Assembly: GCA_003427395.1 (NCBI GenBank)
Contig: BFEA01000312.1
Coordinates: forward strand, 954,631-1,018,630
Source of the DNA: Chara braunii
Taxonomy: Eukaryota; Streptophyta; Charophyceae; Charales; Characeae
Length of the DNA stretch: 64,000 nt
Direction: 5' to 3'
The notes under the pieces are model-generated. The model saw nothing but the letters and a program-made list of their open reading frames with translations. It had not been told where the DNA came from and did no database searches. The translations under genes were made by a program, and so were the position numbers. Positions 54,421 to 62,762 of the stretch are shown here, one piece after another. The first letter of the stretch is position 1; each line of letters opens with the position of its first letter.

Positions 54421-54898
54421 GTTTGGGGTTGATCCTCCAGTCACGGGACTTCACCTTTCCACTGCGAACCTCAGTCGACATATTCGTGAAAGCCAGAACT
54501 CCCGAGCGGTGTCCAGACACGTGCGTTTCGAACTTCGAGAAAGAAAGGAAGGTAAGGGGGGGCAGAAAAAAGGGTCTTCTTTTGTTTGGTACCGGTTTGC
54601 AGACCGCGGTTGAGTTTTGGATTCCCCCCCGGGGTCGGGGTACGTGCATCCTAGTTACTAGACAAGTGATCTTGAGGAGCCCTCGTCCTCGACTGCAAAG
54701 CCAACTCTCCGCCTCATCGCGACCTGGGAAAAAGTGGGAGAAGAGGGAGAGTGGGGTCAGTCGGGGGATTTTCGAAGGCAGTCGAGGCCAACCAGGGACT
54801 GAGAAAACGAGCTGCCTGCGCCAAGGAAAAGGTGAAGGCTCCATTCAGAAGGGGGGAAGCCCAGCGCTCGCTCCGACTTTGCTGCGAAGCTGGCATTT

Positions 54899-55065
54899 CA
54901 GTCTCTTTTTGAACCAAGCATCGCTGCTCAGATTGGTTTTCAGTCTCTCTTGAAACCAAGCTAGCTGCCCAATGGGTCTTCCAAGTCTCTGTTCGAACCG
55001 AGCTCGTTGCCGAACTGGCCTCTAAGTCTCTTTTTGAACTAAGTTTTCTGGCCCAACGACGGTTT
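54899..55065 (+). repeat. RE6 LTR tandem block 3 (about 42 bp units)
   Basis: Four units begin with AGTCTCT (about 54900, 54942, 54984, 55025) followed by TTGAACCAAGC-like and GCTGCCCAACTGG-like segments. Confidence 0.85.
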
Positions 55066-55210
55066 AGGAACTTGGGCGAGTACGGGGCGGGTCAGACTAG
55101 AGATTGAGGGAGAATAGGGGGCCATTTGGTTGGAAAGCTCAGGCGAGCAGGATAAAAACGGGGGGGACACACGGGAAAGGGTTCAGTGGGGATAGTCTTG
55201 CCGAACAAAG

Positions 55211-55228
55211 TGGCGCCTTTGTCGGGGA
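55211..55228 (+). other. RE6 primer-binding site (tRNA-Asp type)
   Basis: TGGCGCCTTTGTCGGGGA matches 16 of 18 bases of TGGCGCCGTTGCCGGGGA, the same tRNA-Asp complement as in RE4. It fixes the plus orientation and the LTR end. Confidence 0.75.
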
Positions 55229-55872
55229 TGGGCTTTCTCCCACGGCCTCGGCCGACCTAAGAACTGCGGGGTGAGGGAGGACTGGCGTGACAGGTGGTGG
55301 AGTTTTTTTTCCGAGTACCGGCATCGAGTTCTTCGGGGTCTATCCGCTTCAACTTCTTCGGCATTTCCTTTTTCGTCGGTTCGACGGTCTTCAGCTACGA
55401 AATTTTTCGGTCTACGTGGCAAATTTTTTCTTTACCTTTGGCAACACCTTTTTCTTTAAAGCGGCATCAGGGTGCGGGTTCTATAGAGGCCTTGTTTTTT
55501 CGCGTGGGGAGGGATTGCTGGGTTGTTCGGGTACCAGGGATTTGGGGTGTCGGGGTCTCTTGGCTTTTGCAGGTCCGCTCCGGCCCCGCTTGCGACTTCG
55601 ACTCCCTCCCTGCTTCAAAATCATCCAGGTCAGACGATTGCGGGAAATGTGATATTTTTTGTGTATGTTTATTTTTAAAAAATCTACAAATTAAGAGGGC
55701 GGAACAGTTTGCTTGTGGGGTTCTAAATGAGGGTGAAGAACAATCAAAGGGGGGGGGGAAGAAGAGCCATACGGAAAAATAGTGTGAGTGGGTCCGCCCG
55801 CGGGGAAGAGAGAGAGGGCGCGAGGGGGAGAGAGGAAAGGGGGGTTCAAGGGGGCCTAGGGACGCCATCGGG
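55229..55872 (+). other. RE6 leader
   Basis: T/G-rich leader with several overlapping chance ORFs in different frames. None shows recognisable content. Confidence 0.5.
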
Positions 55873-56328
55873 TTGGGATCCAGGAGGGCAGACCCGAAGG
55901 GAAAGGGGTCTCTCCCTAACATTCTCGACCCACACGGGTTGTGGACGTTGCCATCACGGGAAGAAACTCCCGTGAGGGAACGGGCTTCTCGAGAGGGGGT
56001 TGGGTTCTCGGTTCTCGACCCGCGAGGGTTGTGGACAGGGCCCGCGAGAGACGCTACTCCCGCGAGGGAGCGGAGTTCTCAAGTCGGGACTGTCTGGGAC
56101 TTGGGGGCGGAAAGGGTAGTGCTTCGGGTTCCGGGGCAAAGGGTCGAGGGAACTCCCACCGTCGTTGAGAACGGAGGTGGAAGGGGGCCAATTCGAGAAG
56201 AAGAGGCGAGAGATACGTGGGGCACCTTGGACGAGGAATCGGAGGCCGAGTCCTGGGTGGACCGGTGTCTTGCCGATTTCTCGGACTCGGACCTCGGGGA
56301 TTATTGCGACTACGAAAACGAATTCTGA
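55873..56328 (+). CDS. RE6 ORF of 151 codons with internal 30-residue duplication, unknown function
   Basis: I do not recognise this protein. It contains two copies of a 30-residue unit with ILDP/VLDP, RGLWT and ARERSS/VRERAS. The underlying 90-bp DNA repeats are at 55921-56010 and 56011-56100. The C-terminal 40 residues are strongly acidic (DEESEAESW, SDSDLGDYCDYENEF). Nineteen bases after the stop is GGTACGT (56347-56353), a good splice-donor match, so the leader may be spliced to the ORFs downstream. It lies between the primer site and the module array, in the same orientation. Whether it is translated is unproven. Confidence 0.4.
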   Translation: MGSRRADPKGKGSLPNILDPHGLWTLPSREETPVRERASREGVGFSVLDPRGLWTGPARDATPARERSSQVGTVWDLGAERVVLRVPGQRVEGTPTVVENGGGRGPIREEEARDTWGTLDEESEAESWVDRCLADFSDSDLGDYCDYENEF

Positions 56329-56947
56329 AGAAGGCAAGGACCACAAGGTACGTATTTGTAACAGCCAAACCTGAGAGACTCTTGTTCTAAAAGTTCTAAT
56401 TCCCCACCCTTTTTTTTTGTGAAAGATCCTGATTACATCCTCCGATTCCGAGAGAGAAAAGAGTCACACGAAAGTGAATGGGAAGAAAGGAACAAAGTGA
56501 GAAGAGTTCGCGATGCAAGGAGGAGAATGGGAGGGAGTAGATAGGCTAGAGATCATTGATTCATAGGCGGATAAAGTCCCGGGACCCGGGTAATTCCACG
56601 CTCGAGGTGGGCCGAGTAGGGGCGTGGTTCAGAATAAGCTAACTTAGGACTAGGGGTCGGTTCGGTGGGGGACATAGGGCACGGGTGTGTGACTTCGGTC
56701 CAACTTTGGAGAGGGGGTTGCCACCCTTCTTCAAGGATAACCTGTGTTCGTGGCTAGTCTCTATACTTGGAAGTGGGAGAACCTCTCAGCATTGGAGGAC
56801 AAAAAGGTAGTCGAGTGAGACGACGTTCCTTCTCTCGTTCATTTGATCTTGCTGGGCTCACAGGCACCTTCTCCTTGTAGGGTGGGGATGGTCTCTTGAG
56901 TGGCCAAAAGTAAAGGTGACAAAAATGACCTTCTTTGATTAGAGTGA
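56329..56947 (+). other. RE6 stretch between ORFs, possibly an intron
   Basis: No ORF is supported. It begins with a donor-like GTACGT (56348-56353). If spliced, an acceptor before 56948 would be needed; I see none that is clearly better than others. Confidence 0.35.
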
Positions 56948-57301
56948 ATGAACTTAGAGGCTATCCCGGAAGGAATTAGTGTGAGTAGTTACGGTGGGGT
57001 CGACGTGTGGTGCTATACCTTTCGTCTGTGGACGAGAGATTTCGACGTCGCCATTTATGTAGAGGAAGGGCAAGATCAAGGGGCAAATTTCCTTCGGGGA
57101 TGGGAGGAGGCGGTCATTCATTCTCGTATGGAAAGAGGGGAGCTGCGATGGTACGGGTTTAGGTACTTCTACTCTCTGGGGTACCGAACTAATCCTAGGG
57201 GCGGTCAATCTGCGCCGGTGATCCCAGATGCCTATCTCGAAGGGTCGGGCGGGTGGAAAGTATTGGTAGAGATCATAGAGGAGATAGTCAGGAGCCTATG
57301 A
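56948..57301 (+). CDS. RE6 module ORF 1 (unrecognised family)
   Basis: 117 codons from an ATG. The protein has GGVDVWCY near the start, DVAIYVEEG in the middle, then FLRGWEEAV, FRYFYSLGYR and a C-terminal GGWKVLVEIIEEIV. The next ORF is a clear duplicate (GGVDVWCY, DIALYVEEG, FLSSWEEVV, IRYFYTLGYR) with a period of 359 bases. Its TGA stop overlaps the ATG of that ORF (ATGA, 57298-57301). No family is recognised. The alternation of hydrophobic strands and a helix suggests a small alpha/beta domain. No catalytic motif is seen. Confidence 0.5.
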   Translation: MNLEAIPEGISVSSYGGVDVWCYTFRLWTRDFDVAIYVEEGQDQGANFLRGWEEAVIHSRMERGELRWYGFRYFYSLGYRTNPRGGQSAPVIPDAYLEGSGGWKVLVEIIEEIVRSL

Positions 57302-57655
57302 GCCTAGGGTTTCTGGAATTTGAGCCGGCAAGCATCAGCGTGGATAGTTGTGGGGGAGTAGACGTTTGGTGTTACGACTTCTTCCTGTGGACCGGGGATT
57401 TTGACATTGCCCTCTATGTAGAAGAGGGGACGGATCAAGAAGAAGGCTTTCTTAGTAGTTGGGAGGAGGTTGTTGGTCACGTGCAACTAGAGAGGGAACT
57501 TCTAGGGAATTACACGATCCGGTACTTTTATACATTAGGTTACCGGACCTTCCGACGAGAAGAGCAACCCGCCCCGCCTATTTCGACGGGTCGGACGATT
57601 GGAAAGTATTAGTAGAGATCGTCAAAAGGATAGTCCATGGTCAGGATTGTAGAGG
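57298..57655 (+). pseudogene. RE6 module ORF 2, duplicate of ORF 1 with a frameshift
   Basis: It starts with the ATG at 57298 that overlaps the previous stop. The first 100 residues parallel ORF 1. The C-terminal segment is then found in another frame (DDWKVLVEIVKRIVHG, about 57593-57640), parallel to GGWKVLVEIIEEIVRS of ORF 1. One indel near 57570 therefore broke it. Confidence 0.5.
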
Positions 57656-57825
57656 CGACTAGTGACGGTGAGGCCCGAATCGAAAAAGCAGACCTCGACA
57701 AGGAGAGGGAGTGTTTCAGCGTCCCTTTGGATCATCGTACAGAGAGATATTTAGCTGGACACGAGAAAGGCCTAGAGCTCGAAAATGGGGTTTTTCTCTG
57801 GGCGCGATTTGCTATAGGAATTTAG
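57637..57825 (+). CDS. RE6 partial module
   Basis: A 62-codon ORF with LAGHEKGLELENGVFLWARF near its end. This resembles the LEGGEIAVRGNFVWIESEE segment of the ORF at 58386, suggesting a truncated copy of the second module subtype. No function is recognised. Confidence 0.3.
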   Translation: MVRIVEATSDGEARIEKADLDKERECFSVPLDHRTERYLAGHEKGLELENGVFLWARFAIGI

Positions 57826-57927
57826 GAAGGAAATCAGTGGACAAAAAATAGACCTAGGAACGAAGTGAAGGCCAAACGAGCGTCAGTTCGTGGTGAGGGC
57901 ACGATCTACTTAAGTTAGGAGGCCTGG

Positions 57928-58380
57928 GTGGAATACATCACCCACTGGGCATTAGGGTGGTATCGCGCTGATCATTGGGAGGTACGCGTGGGACCTATTC
58001 TAAGGCAAATCTTCGAGGAAGTACCCCTTCGGCACAACTTGCCGTTCTACTTGCGAGTGACTTGTGCACGGGACGGGGAATACCCTCGTGGTACGGGTTG
58101 CGTCCAAGCCATATTCCCGTCCTACGTCTTCAGGAGAGTGTGTGGGGAGAAAGCCGCGTATGAAAAAGTCGTAAAGTCTATAAGGTGGGAGAGAAGGAGA
58201 GGGTTGTCTTTCCGTTCGCTTCATTGGTTCTACTCTTATTATGTGGACAACCCAGTGCCGTACGGGGTTGGGGCCGACCGGATCCAGGAAAGGATCTTTT
58301 TGGAATCTGAACAAGACTGTGAAGGCGGGAGAGACTACCGCTACCAAAGGGTATTTGGAGTCCGCCAAAAGGTGGGTTAG
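57928..58380 (+). CDS. RE6 module ORF 3 (subtype with S-L-x-W-x-Y motif)
   Basis: 150 codons; the start codon is uncertain. It contains VFRRVCGEKAAYEKVVKSIR followed by GLSFRSLHWFYSYYVDNPVPYG (about 58198-58265), the landmark shared with 58870, 59580, 60285 and 60880. Five bases separate its stop from the next ORF. No known family recognised. Confidence 0.4.
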   Translation: MEYITHWALGWYRADHWEVRVGPILRQIFEEVPLRHNLPFYLRVTCARDGEYPRGTGCVQAIFPSYVFRRVCGEKAAYEKVVKSIRWERRRGLSFRSLHWFYSYYVDNPVPYGVGADRIQERIFLESEQDCEGGRDYRYQRVFGVRQKVG

Positions 58381-58385
58381 CATGT

Positions 58386-58721
58386 ATGGTTCTTTTTGAC
58401 AAAGGTCTCGGTAAGTTTGTCAAGTCCCCTTTAGGCGAGCAAGGGGTCCTTAGCTTGGTTCCAAGCACCAGAGGAGTCCCAGATTGGAGGAGGTTGGAAG
58501 GTGGAGAGATCGCGGTCAGAGGGAATTTCGTATGGATAGAGTCGGAAGAAATAAAGAGGGAAGCGACTGAGGTGTATCTCAAAATCACCGCAATAGCCTG
58601 GCGCATGGGCAAAGGTTGTCGTACCCCTGGTCTTAGGCCACGGAGGTGGGTTGGAACTATTGCTCCAAGAAGCAAGGGAAGTGAGGAGGACGTGGATAGT
58701 TGGGACCCGGAGGGTGTTTAG
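58386..58721 (+). CDS. RE6 module ORF 4 (subtype with F-V-x-I/S-x-E-E motif)
   Basis: 111 codons. It contains EIAVRGNFVWIESEEIKREA followed by TEVYLK (about 58510-58575). Comparable segments lie at about 59260-59300 (QAKVFLDEDTWTEV), 59930-60010 (KAFVRLSVSSEEGLVIREAK) and 61335-61395. It overlaps the next ORF by about 70 bases. Confidence 0.4.
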   Translation: MVLFDKGLGKFVKSPLGEQGVLSLVPSTRGVPDWRRLEGGEIAVRGNFVWIESEEIKREATEVYLKITAIAWRMGKGCRTPGLRPRRWVGTIAPRSKGSEEDVDSWDPEGV

Positions 58722-59154
58722 CTTTGTGGCAGTAGAGAAGGAGAGGTTCGCTCGGGAAGGCGAGCTCCCGAGGTCGGGTTATCTGGTAATCATAAGGGCC
58801 CCGGACTTTGTGTTCTTGAGCACGGATGAGGGGAGGGTAGTCAAGCTCTTGGAGAGAGGAAGAGGATTAGGCCTACCATTTACATCCCTGTGGGTACTTT
58901 ACACTCACTGTGTCGACCAGGGAATCCCACCTCGAGGGAAACTTTGGGGTATTTTTAGGAGGCTTGGGTCTCTGGAGAAGTCGGTCGCCCTCTCACCTGA
59001 GAAGTATCACGAGTGGGTCTTCAAAACGACATCGGTAGATGGTAAGATGTGCCCTCAGCGAAAACGGGGTTGTAGAGACGATAGAGGCCGGCGACGAAGG
59101 CCGGGTCTTGATCCCTGGGGACTCCCGCATGACTCCCTACTGATTGAGTGTTGA
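58651..59154 (+). CDS. RE6 module ORF 5
   Basis: 167 codons as an open frame; the true start is uncertain. VFLSTDEGRVVKLLERG then FTSLWVLYTHCVDQGIPPRG (about 58880-58940) gives the clearest form of the module landmark. The DNA around TACACTCACTGTGTCGACCA is also similar to 59592-59612, so the repeat is visible at both DNA and protein level. It ends 11 bases inside the next open frame. Confidence 0.45.
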   Translation: MELLLQEAREVRRTWIVGTRRVFSFVAVEKERFAREGELPRSGYLVIIRAPDFVFLSTDEGRVVKLLERGRGLGLPFTSLWVLYTHCVDQGIPPRGKLWGIFRRLGSLEKSVALSPEKYHEWVFKTTSVDGKMCPQRKRGCRDDRGRRRRPGLDPWGLPHDSLLIEC

Positions 59155-59764
59155 GAAGGGGGAGGACATCAGAAAGGGTGCGTACGTGTGGGTCAGGGCT
59201 CGGCGACTTACTTGGAAGGAAGGAATAGCAAGGGGAGGATCGCCGCGCCTAGGACGGTTCCTCGAGGTCCAGGCTAAAGTCTTCTTGGATGAAGACACTT
59301 GGACCGAGGTTTGGAGGGGCTTAGTAACTAGGCTAGATGCTCATACGGGGTATGTAAGGAAGGTAACAAACGACCTGGTCCTGACAGATTACGAAGAGGG
59401 GACGTTCAAATCGTGGACTGAAGTATCCTTCGTCGAGCCGAGCGAGGTTCCACGGGCCTCCAAGGTTCTCCACGCGGGGTTGCCTGACTTCCTGGCACGG
59501 TCACTCTTAAGGGACCAGGAAGGGAGAATGGTAGAGGTACTTAGAGCCGCGCTACGATCCGGGGTGAGGACGCGGGGGCTATTTTGGATCTACACTCGGT
59601 GTGTCGACGCTGGGGTTCCCCCGAGGAGAGAGATGGCGCCTATATTCCAAAGATTGAGAGAGTTTGAGGCAATGAGGGCTCTCGTGGCCGACGTTCAGTA
59701 CGCCTGCCTCTTTGGCGAAGAGCAAGTGACTAACCGGAGAGGGTTCGAAGCACGGAAGAGGTGA
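59144..59764 (+). CDS. RE6 module ORF 6, two modules fused
   Basis: 206 codons carry both subtypes in one frame: AKVFLDEDTWTEVWRGLVTR (about 59276-59335), then GRMVEVLRAALRSG and GLFWIYTRCVDAGVPPRRE (about 59525-59635). This fusion shows the two subtypes belong to one repeat series. Its TGA (59762-59764) overlaps the next ATG (59764-59766) as TGATG. This is the longest intact ORF of the array and the best candidate for expression. Confidence 0.45.
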   Translation: MSVEKGEDIRKGAYVWVRARRLTWKEGIARGGSPRLGRFLEVQAKVFLDEDTWTEVWRGLVTRLDAHTGYVRKVTNDLVLTDYEEGTFKSWTEVSFVEPSEVPRASKVLHAGLPDFLARSLLRDQEGRMVEVLRAALRSGVRTRGLFWIYTRCVDAGVPPRREMAPIFQRLREFEAMRALVADVQYACLFGEEQVTNRRGFEARKR

Positions 59765-60048
59765 TGATAAGGGGAATCCCCGGAACTCTTTGGGCTTCGA
59801 TAGAGCCTGTAGGAGGGGAAGGGGAAGTCATTTACATCACGTTACCGAAGGCGAGCCAAGGGGGTCCCACGAGAGCCGTTCGAAGGGAAGGGTCCGAGAT
59901 CCGCCGAGGGAAGGCGTTCGTTCGGTTGTCGGTGAGTAGCGAGGAGGGGTTGGTAATCAGGGAAGCCAAGATATTTCTTTCGAAGGAGGGTCTCCTAGAA
60001 GTAGTCCGGAATTTGAAGTTGGGGGAAGACCCACTCTTAGACGCGTGA
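59761..60048 (+). CDS. RE6 module ORF 7
   Basis: About 94 codons from the ATG at 59764. It contains RRGKAFVRLSVSSEEGLVIR then EAKIFLSKEGLLEVVRNL (about 59915-60020), the fullest example of the second subtype. Coupled to the previous ORF by a stop-start overlap. Confidence 0.45.
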   Translation: MMIRGIPGTLWASIEPVGGEGEVIYITLPKASQGGPTRAVRREGSEIRRGKAFVRLSVSSEEGLVIREAKIFLSKEGLLEVVRNLKLGEDPLLDA

Positions 60049-60075
60049 GCGGTATGTGGCCGTCTGGAGAGACTA

Positions 60076-60405
60076 GTGAAGGAGGTGGGTCCTCGAGAGA
60101 GCGACCGAAGGATATATCAGGTGAAATATGTGGGGTGGGAAGAGGTACTGCTATTTATCGACAGTGACCCCGTAGGAGTCCCCCGTTTCATCCTTGAACG
60201 AGTCTACCACTCTGAAGCGGTCAAGAGGGCGGTGGAGCGTAGGATGTCGATCTTGAACCAATTTCGGTTCACAAGGTTGGACCTGCACTCCCTGCTAACG
60301 TGGTGCCTACGAAATCCGTACCAGGACAGTTGGTCGTCACTAGAGGGCCTGGGCTACACATTTGAGGGTTGGGGTCAACACGTGAGGGTATCGACCATCT
60401 CGTGA
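60076..60405 (+). CDS. RE6 module ORF 8
   Basis: 109 codons; the start is uncertain. RVYHSEAVKRAVERRMSIL then FTRLDLHSLLTWCLRNPYQD (about 60265-60325) is a diverged first-subtype module. N-terminal IYQVKYVGWEEVLLFIDSD may be a remnant of another strand-rich module. Confidence 0.35.
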   Translation: MKEVGPRESDRRIYQVKYVGWEEVLLFIDSDPVGVPRFILERVYHSEAVKRAVERRMSILNQFRFTRLDLHSLLTWCLRNPYQDSWSSLEGLGYTFEGWGQHVRVSTIS

Positions 60406-60502
60406 AGGTACTTGGGAAAGATCTGTGAGGCCGGGTTAGAAGGGTTGGACCCCTCGGATCTCATTCGGATCGCGATTGTGTTCCGGCGAAGGAACTTGAG
60501 GC

Positions 60503-60730
60503 ATGAACGAGCCTAACACCCGAGAACTGGCGGGGCTAGAAAGGGTGAGGGCGGAAGTGTATAGAATCCTGACCCTTTGTTGGGAGGAGGAGAGGAGAGT
60601 GAGGGCGGGGTCTTTGCGCAGGATCAAGTTACTTGAGGCAGCCACGGTCAAGATCTTCGACGAATTAAAGGAGGAGCTGCTTCCGGGGGGGGGATCGGCA
60701 TGCGAGCTACCTACGCCTCTAACTCGATAA
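60503..60730 (+). CDS. RE6 module ORF 9, short
   Basis: 75 codons from an ATG. EAATVKIFDELKEELL (about 60630-60680) is the only part resembling the second subtype. It is mainly helical and charged. It overlaps the next ORF by 31 bases. Confidence 0.3.
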   Translation: MNEPNTRELAGLERVRAEVYRILTLCWEEERRVRAGSLRRIKLLEAATVKIFDELKEELLPGGGSACELPTPLTR

Positions 60731-61176
60731 CTTGGGAATTGGAGACGCGTGACGACGGGCCCGAGGTCGAAATAAAAGGAGGAGCGGAGCTTAGCCCGGG
60801 TCTTGGAGAAGACCGAGTAGCAAGAGCCAAAAAGGAATTCCTCGTCGAGGTCCAGAGACTGGCTTTGTGGAAGAGGAGGTCCTGGACCACGTTGGCCAAG
60901 TTTTCGGTTTTTATTAGAGAAGTGAGAGGAGTACGGTTCTCTAGAATGTGGAAAGAACCTTTGCTAGAAGTCGAGAGAAAATTTGAGGAGGACTCTAGGT
61001 GGCCTGGGTCTCCCTTCGAAGCCAGGTTGCGCCTAGTAGAGGCACGTTTCTGGGATAGAACAGGAGAATACGAGAAAGCTTTGCATCGAACGATACTCGA
61101 CCAGGGTGAGAGAGCGAGAGGGAGGTGTGAGGATTCGTTAGCGGAGGCAGCGGAAAGACTGGCCTCGGTAAGATAG
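60700..61176 (+). CDS. RE6 module ORF 10
   Basis: 158 codons from the ATG at 60700. KKEFLVEVQRLALWKRRSW then TTLAKFSVFIREVRGVRFSR (about 60830-60950) is a first-subtype module, followed by a charged helical extension. A 208-codon antisense ORF covers the same stretch but lacks any module pattern. Confidence 0.4.
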   Translation: MRATYASNSITWELETRDDGPEVEIKGGAELSPGLGEDRVARAKKEFLVEVQRLALWKRRSWTTLAKFSVFIREVRGVRFSRMWKEPLLEVERKFEEDSRWPGSPFEARLRLVEARFWDRTGEYEKALHRTILDQGERARGRCEDSLAEAAERLASVR

Positions 61177-61184
61177 GCCTGTCG

Positions 61185-61409
61185 ATGATGAGGTACGACA
61201 AGGGGAGCCCTGTCGGATCCCTGGAAAGGGCTTGGAAATCGGGGGCTAGGTATGGAGTGACGATCCCCAAGATTAGGGAGATAGGGGAAGCGATTACAGA
61301 GTTCTTCGAGATCTACGGGCAGGAAATGATAGTCCATTTCTCAGTCGTTCTCAAGGGAGGTACCTGCACGCGAAAGGCGGAAATCTTCCTGTCTCCCTGT
61401 GATAGATAA
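61185..61409 (+). CDS. RE6 module ORF 11, last of the array
   Basis: 74 codons starting nine bases after the previous stop. MIVHFSVVLKGGTCTRKAEI then FLSPCDR (about 61325-61400) matches the KAFVRLSV...REAKIFLS pattern of the ORF at 59761. It ends the recognisable array. Confidence 0.4.
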   Translation: MMRYDKGSPVGSLERAWKSGARYGVTIPKIREIGEAITEFFEIYGQEMIVHFSVVLKGGTCTRKAEIFLSPCDR

Positions 61410-62760
61410 GTCTTCGCGACCGAGTTAGCTGAGGGGAAGGACCCGCTGGGCATCGCGGGGATAACCCAAGACCGGCTTAGGAGGTTGAGAGGAGGAGCGG
61501 CGGAAGGGTGTGTCGTGGATAAGGTAGAGTAACGAGGAAGGGGAGAGGTCCCGAGAGCGGCCCACGGTCGGACCTGGGAAATCCCTGCTTGGGCTTACCG
61601 TTTGCTCTACCCCGACGATGCCTCGGTAAGGAAGGTCCAAATTAAAGGGCAAGTAATTAAGAAATTCCCGCTAGGAGAAGAAAAGGGGCACGAACCGTTC
61701 ACCCTATGTTGGGAGTCTCTAAAACTTACGGACAACTTCATCAAACCACTGTTCTCGAGAAAAGCCGGAGAGGTAGATAGAGAGCTGATCAGGCGGTGTT
61801 CTCTGGAAGGGATTAGAGGCGTTCCTGAGCTGGAGATTGCCAACCTAGCACTAGCTGCTTGCGAGGAGAAAAAAAATACGCGACTCTTGGTGGACCGTGA
61901 CTAGCGAAGAGTCCGAAGGCAGCAGTGAGGAACAAAAATCGAGTGAGGGGGAGGGGAGCTCGTCAGAAGGACAGGAGAGCGACACTAGTGAAGGGAACTG
62001 GTGATAGGGTGCATGGAAAGCGTGGTGGAACACGGAATCGCTCGGTCACTTAGGACCACCGACATGGGGCGAACCGAGGAGGAAACTGAAATAGGGGCCA
62101 GATTAAGCAAGTCGGTCGAAGGAGGGGCCGAGGGAACAAAGGCCATTGGTAGGGCCTTAAAGAACACAGAGTCGCCCCTTGGAGGGAGAGCTGCGGAGCT
62201 AAGAGCGAGTCCCAAGGAGTGTTCACACTGGGAAATGGAACCGCGAATACCGGTAAGAGAAAGGGTGGCGGAGGCCACGAGGGGCTTTCCGGTCGAAACC
62301 CGATGGTCGGGTCGAGTGGATGCTGAAGAAAGGGCCGACGAGGCGCAAGAGTTCCCTCGTGATAGGGCCGGATGTTGGGCACCGAGGAGGGGTGAAAAAG
62401 GTAGTTTAAGGAGGAGGGAACTGGGGGACGATCGACCAACGGAAATTGGGGGAGGACCGCGAAGATGGGCCGAGAGAGAGATCGGATCCGCATGGGTGCA
62501 AGAGGAAGCAGTAGGAAGGAATGTGGGAGGATTCAGGGACGTCTGAAGGGGGTTTAGGGGCCAAGAAACCACGCGTTGGGAACACGATGACCCGGGAGAT
62601 AGAGGTCGACGTGAGGAGGAACCGTGGGGACCTCCGCGGTCTTGACCTCGGGAGGAAGATTTAGATCCAGCGTGGAACAAACCCTACGATCCGGCAATAG
62701 ATGGGCCGACGGAAGGCCCTTATTTTCGTCGATATGACGACTGACGGGTCCCCTACTACG
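61410..62760 (+). other. RE6 charged region upstream of gag, possible gag N-terminus
   Basis: Open stretches at 61602-61904 and 62001-62546 are in the same frame as the gag domain that follows, separated by stops (including TGA at 62742-62744). They are Glu/Arg/Lys/Gly-rich and low in hydrophobic residues, as many Gag N-termini are. Antisense ORFs of similar length exist because T is scarce on the plus strand, so coding status is uncertain. Confidence 0.35.
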
Positions 62761-62762
62761 AT

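Larger units (their letters stand above)
51021..55207 (+). repeat. Inferred 5' LTR of RE6
   Basis: Start and end are inferred from the RE4-like TGTCGGGCGGCT and the CCGAACA before the primer site. It contains a TATA box, an A30-G-T24 junction and three different tandem-repeat blocks. The plus strand is strongly purine-rich in places (54270-54350). There is no second copy in the window to confirm it. No gene is supported inside it. Confidence 0.55.

Noticed and set aside
60711-61337. 208-codon antisense ORF, also 61985-62680
   Set aside because: Opposite to the RE6 array and gag. No module or domain pattern; explained by low T content of the plus strand.
57253-61409. Bacterial or phage operon inserted in the genome
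   Set aside because: Close-packed ORFs suggested this. However, they lie between a tRNA-Asp primer site and a gag homologous to RE4, lack ribosome-binding sites, and are copies of one repeat.
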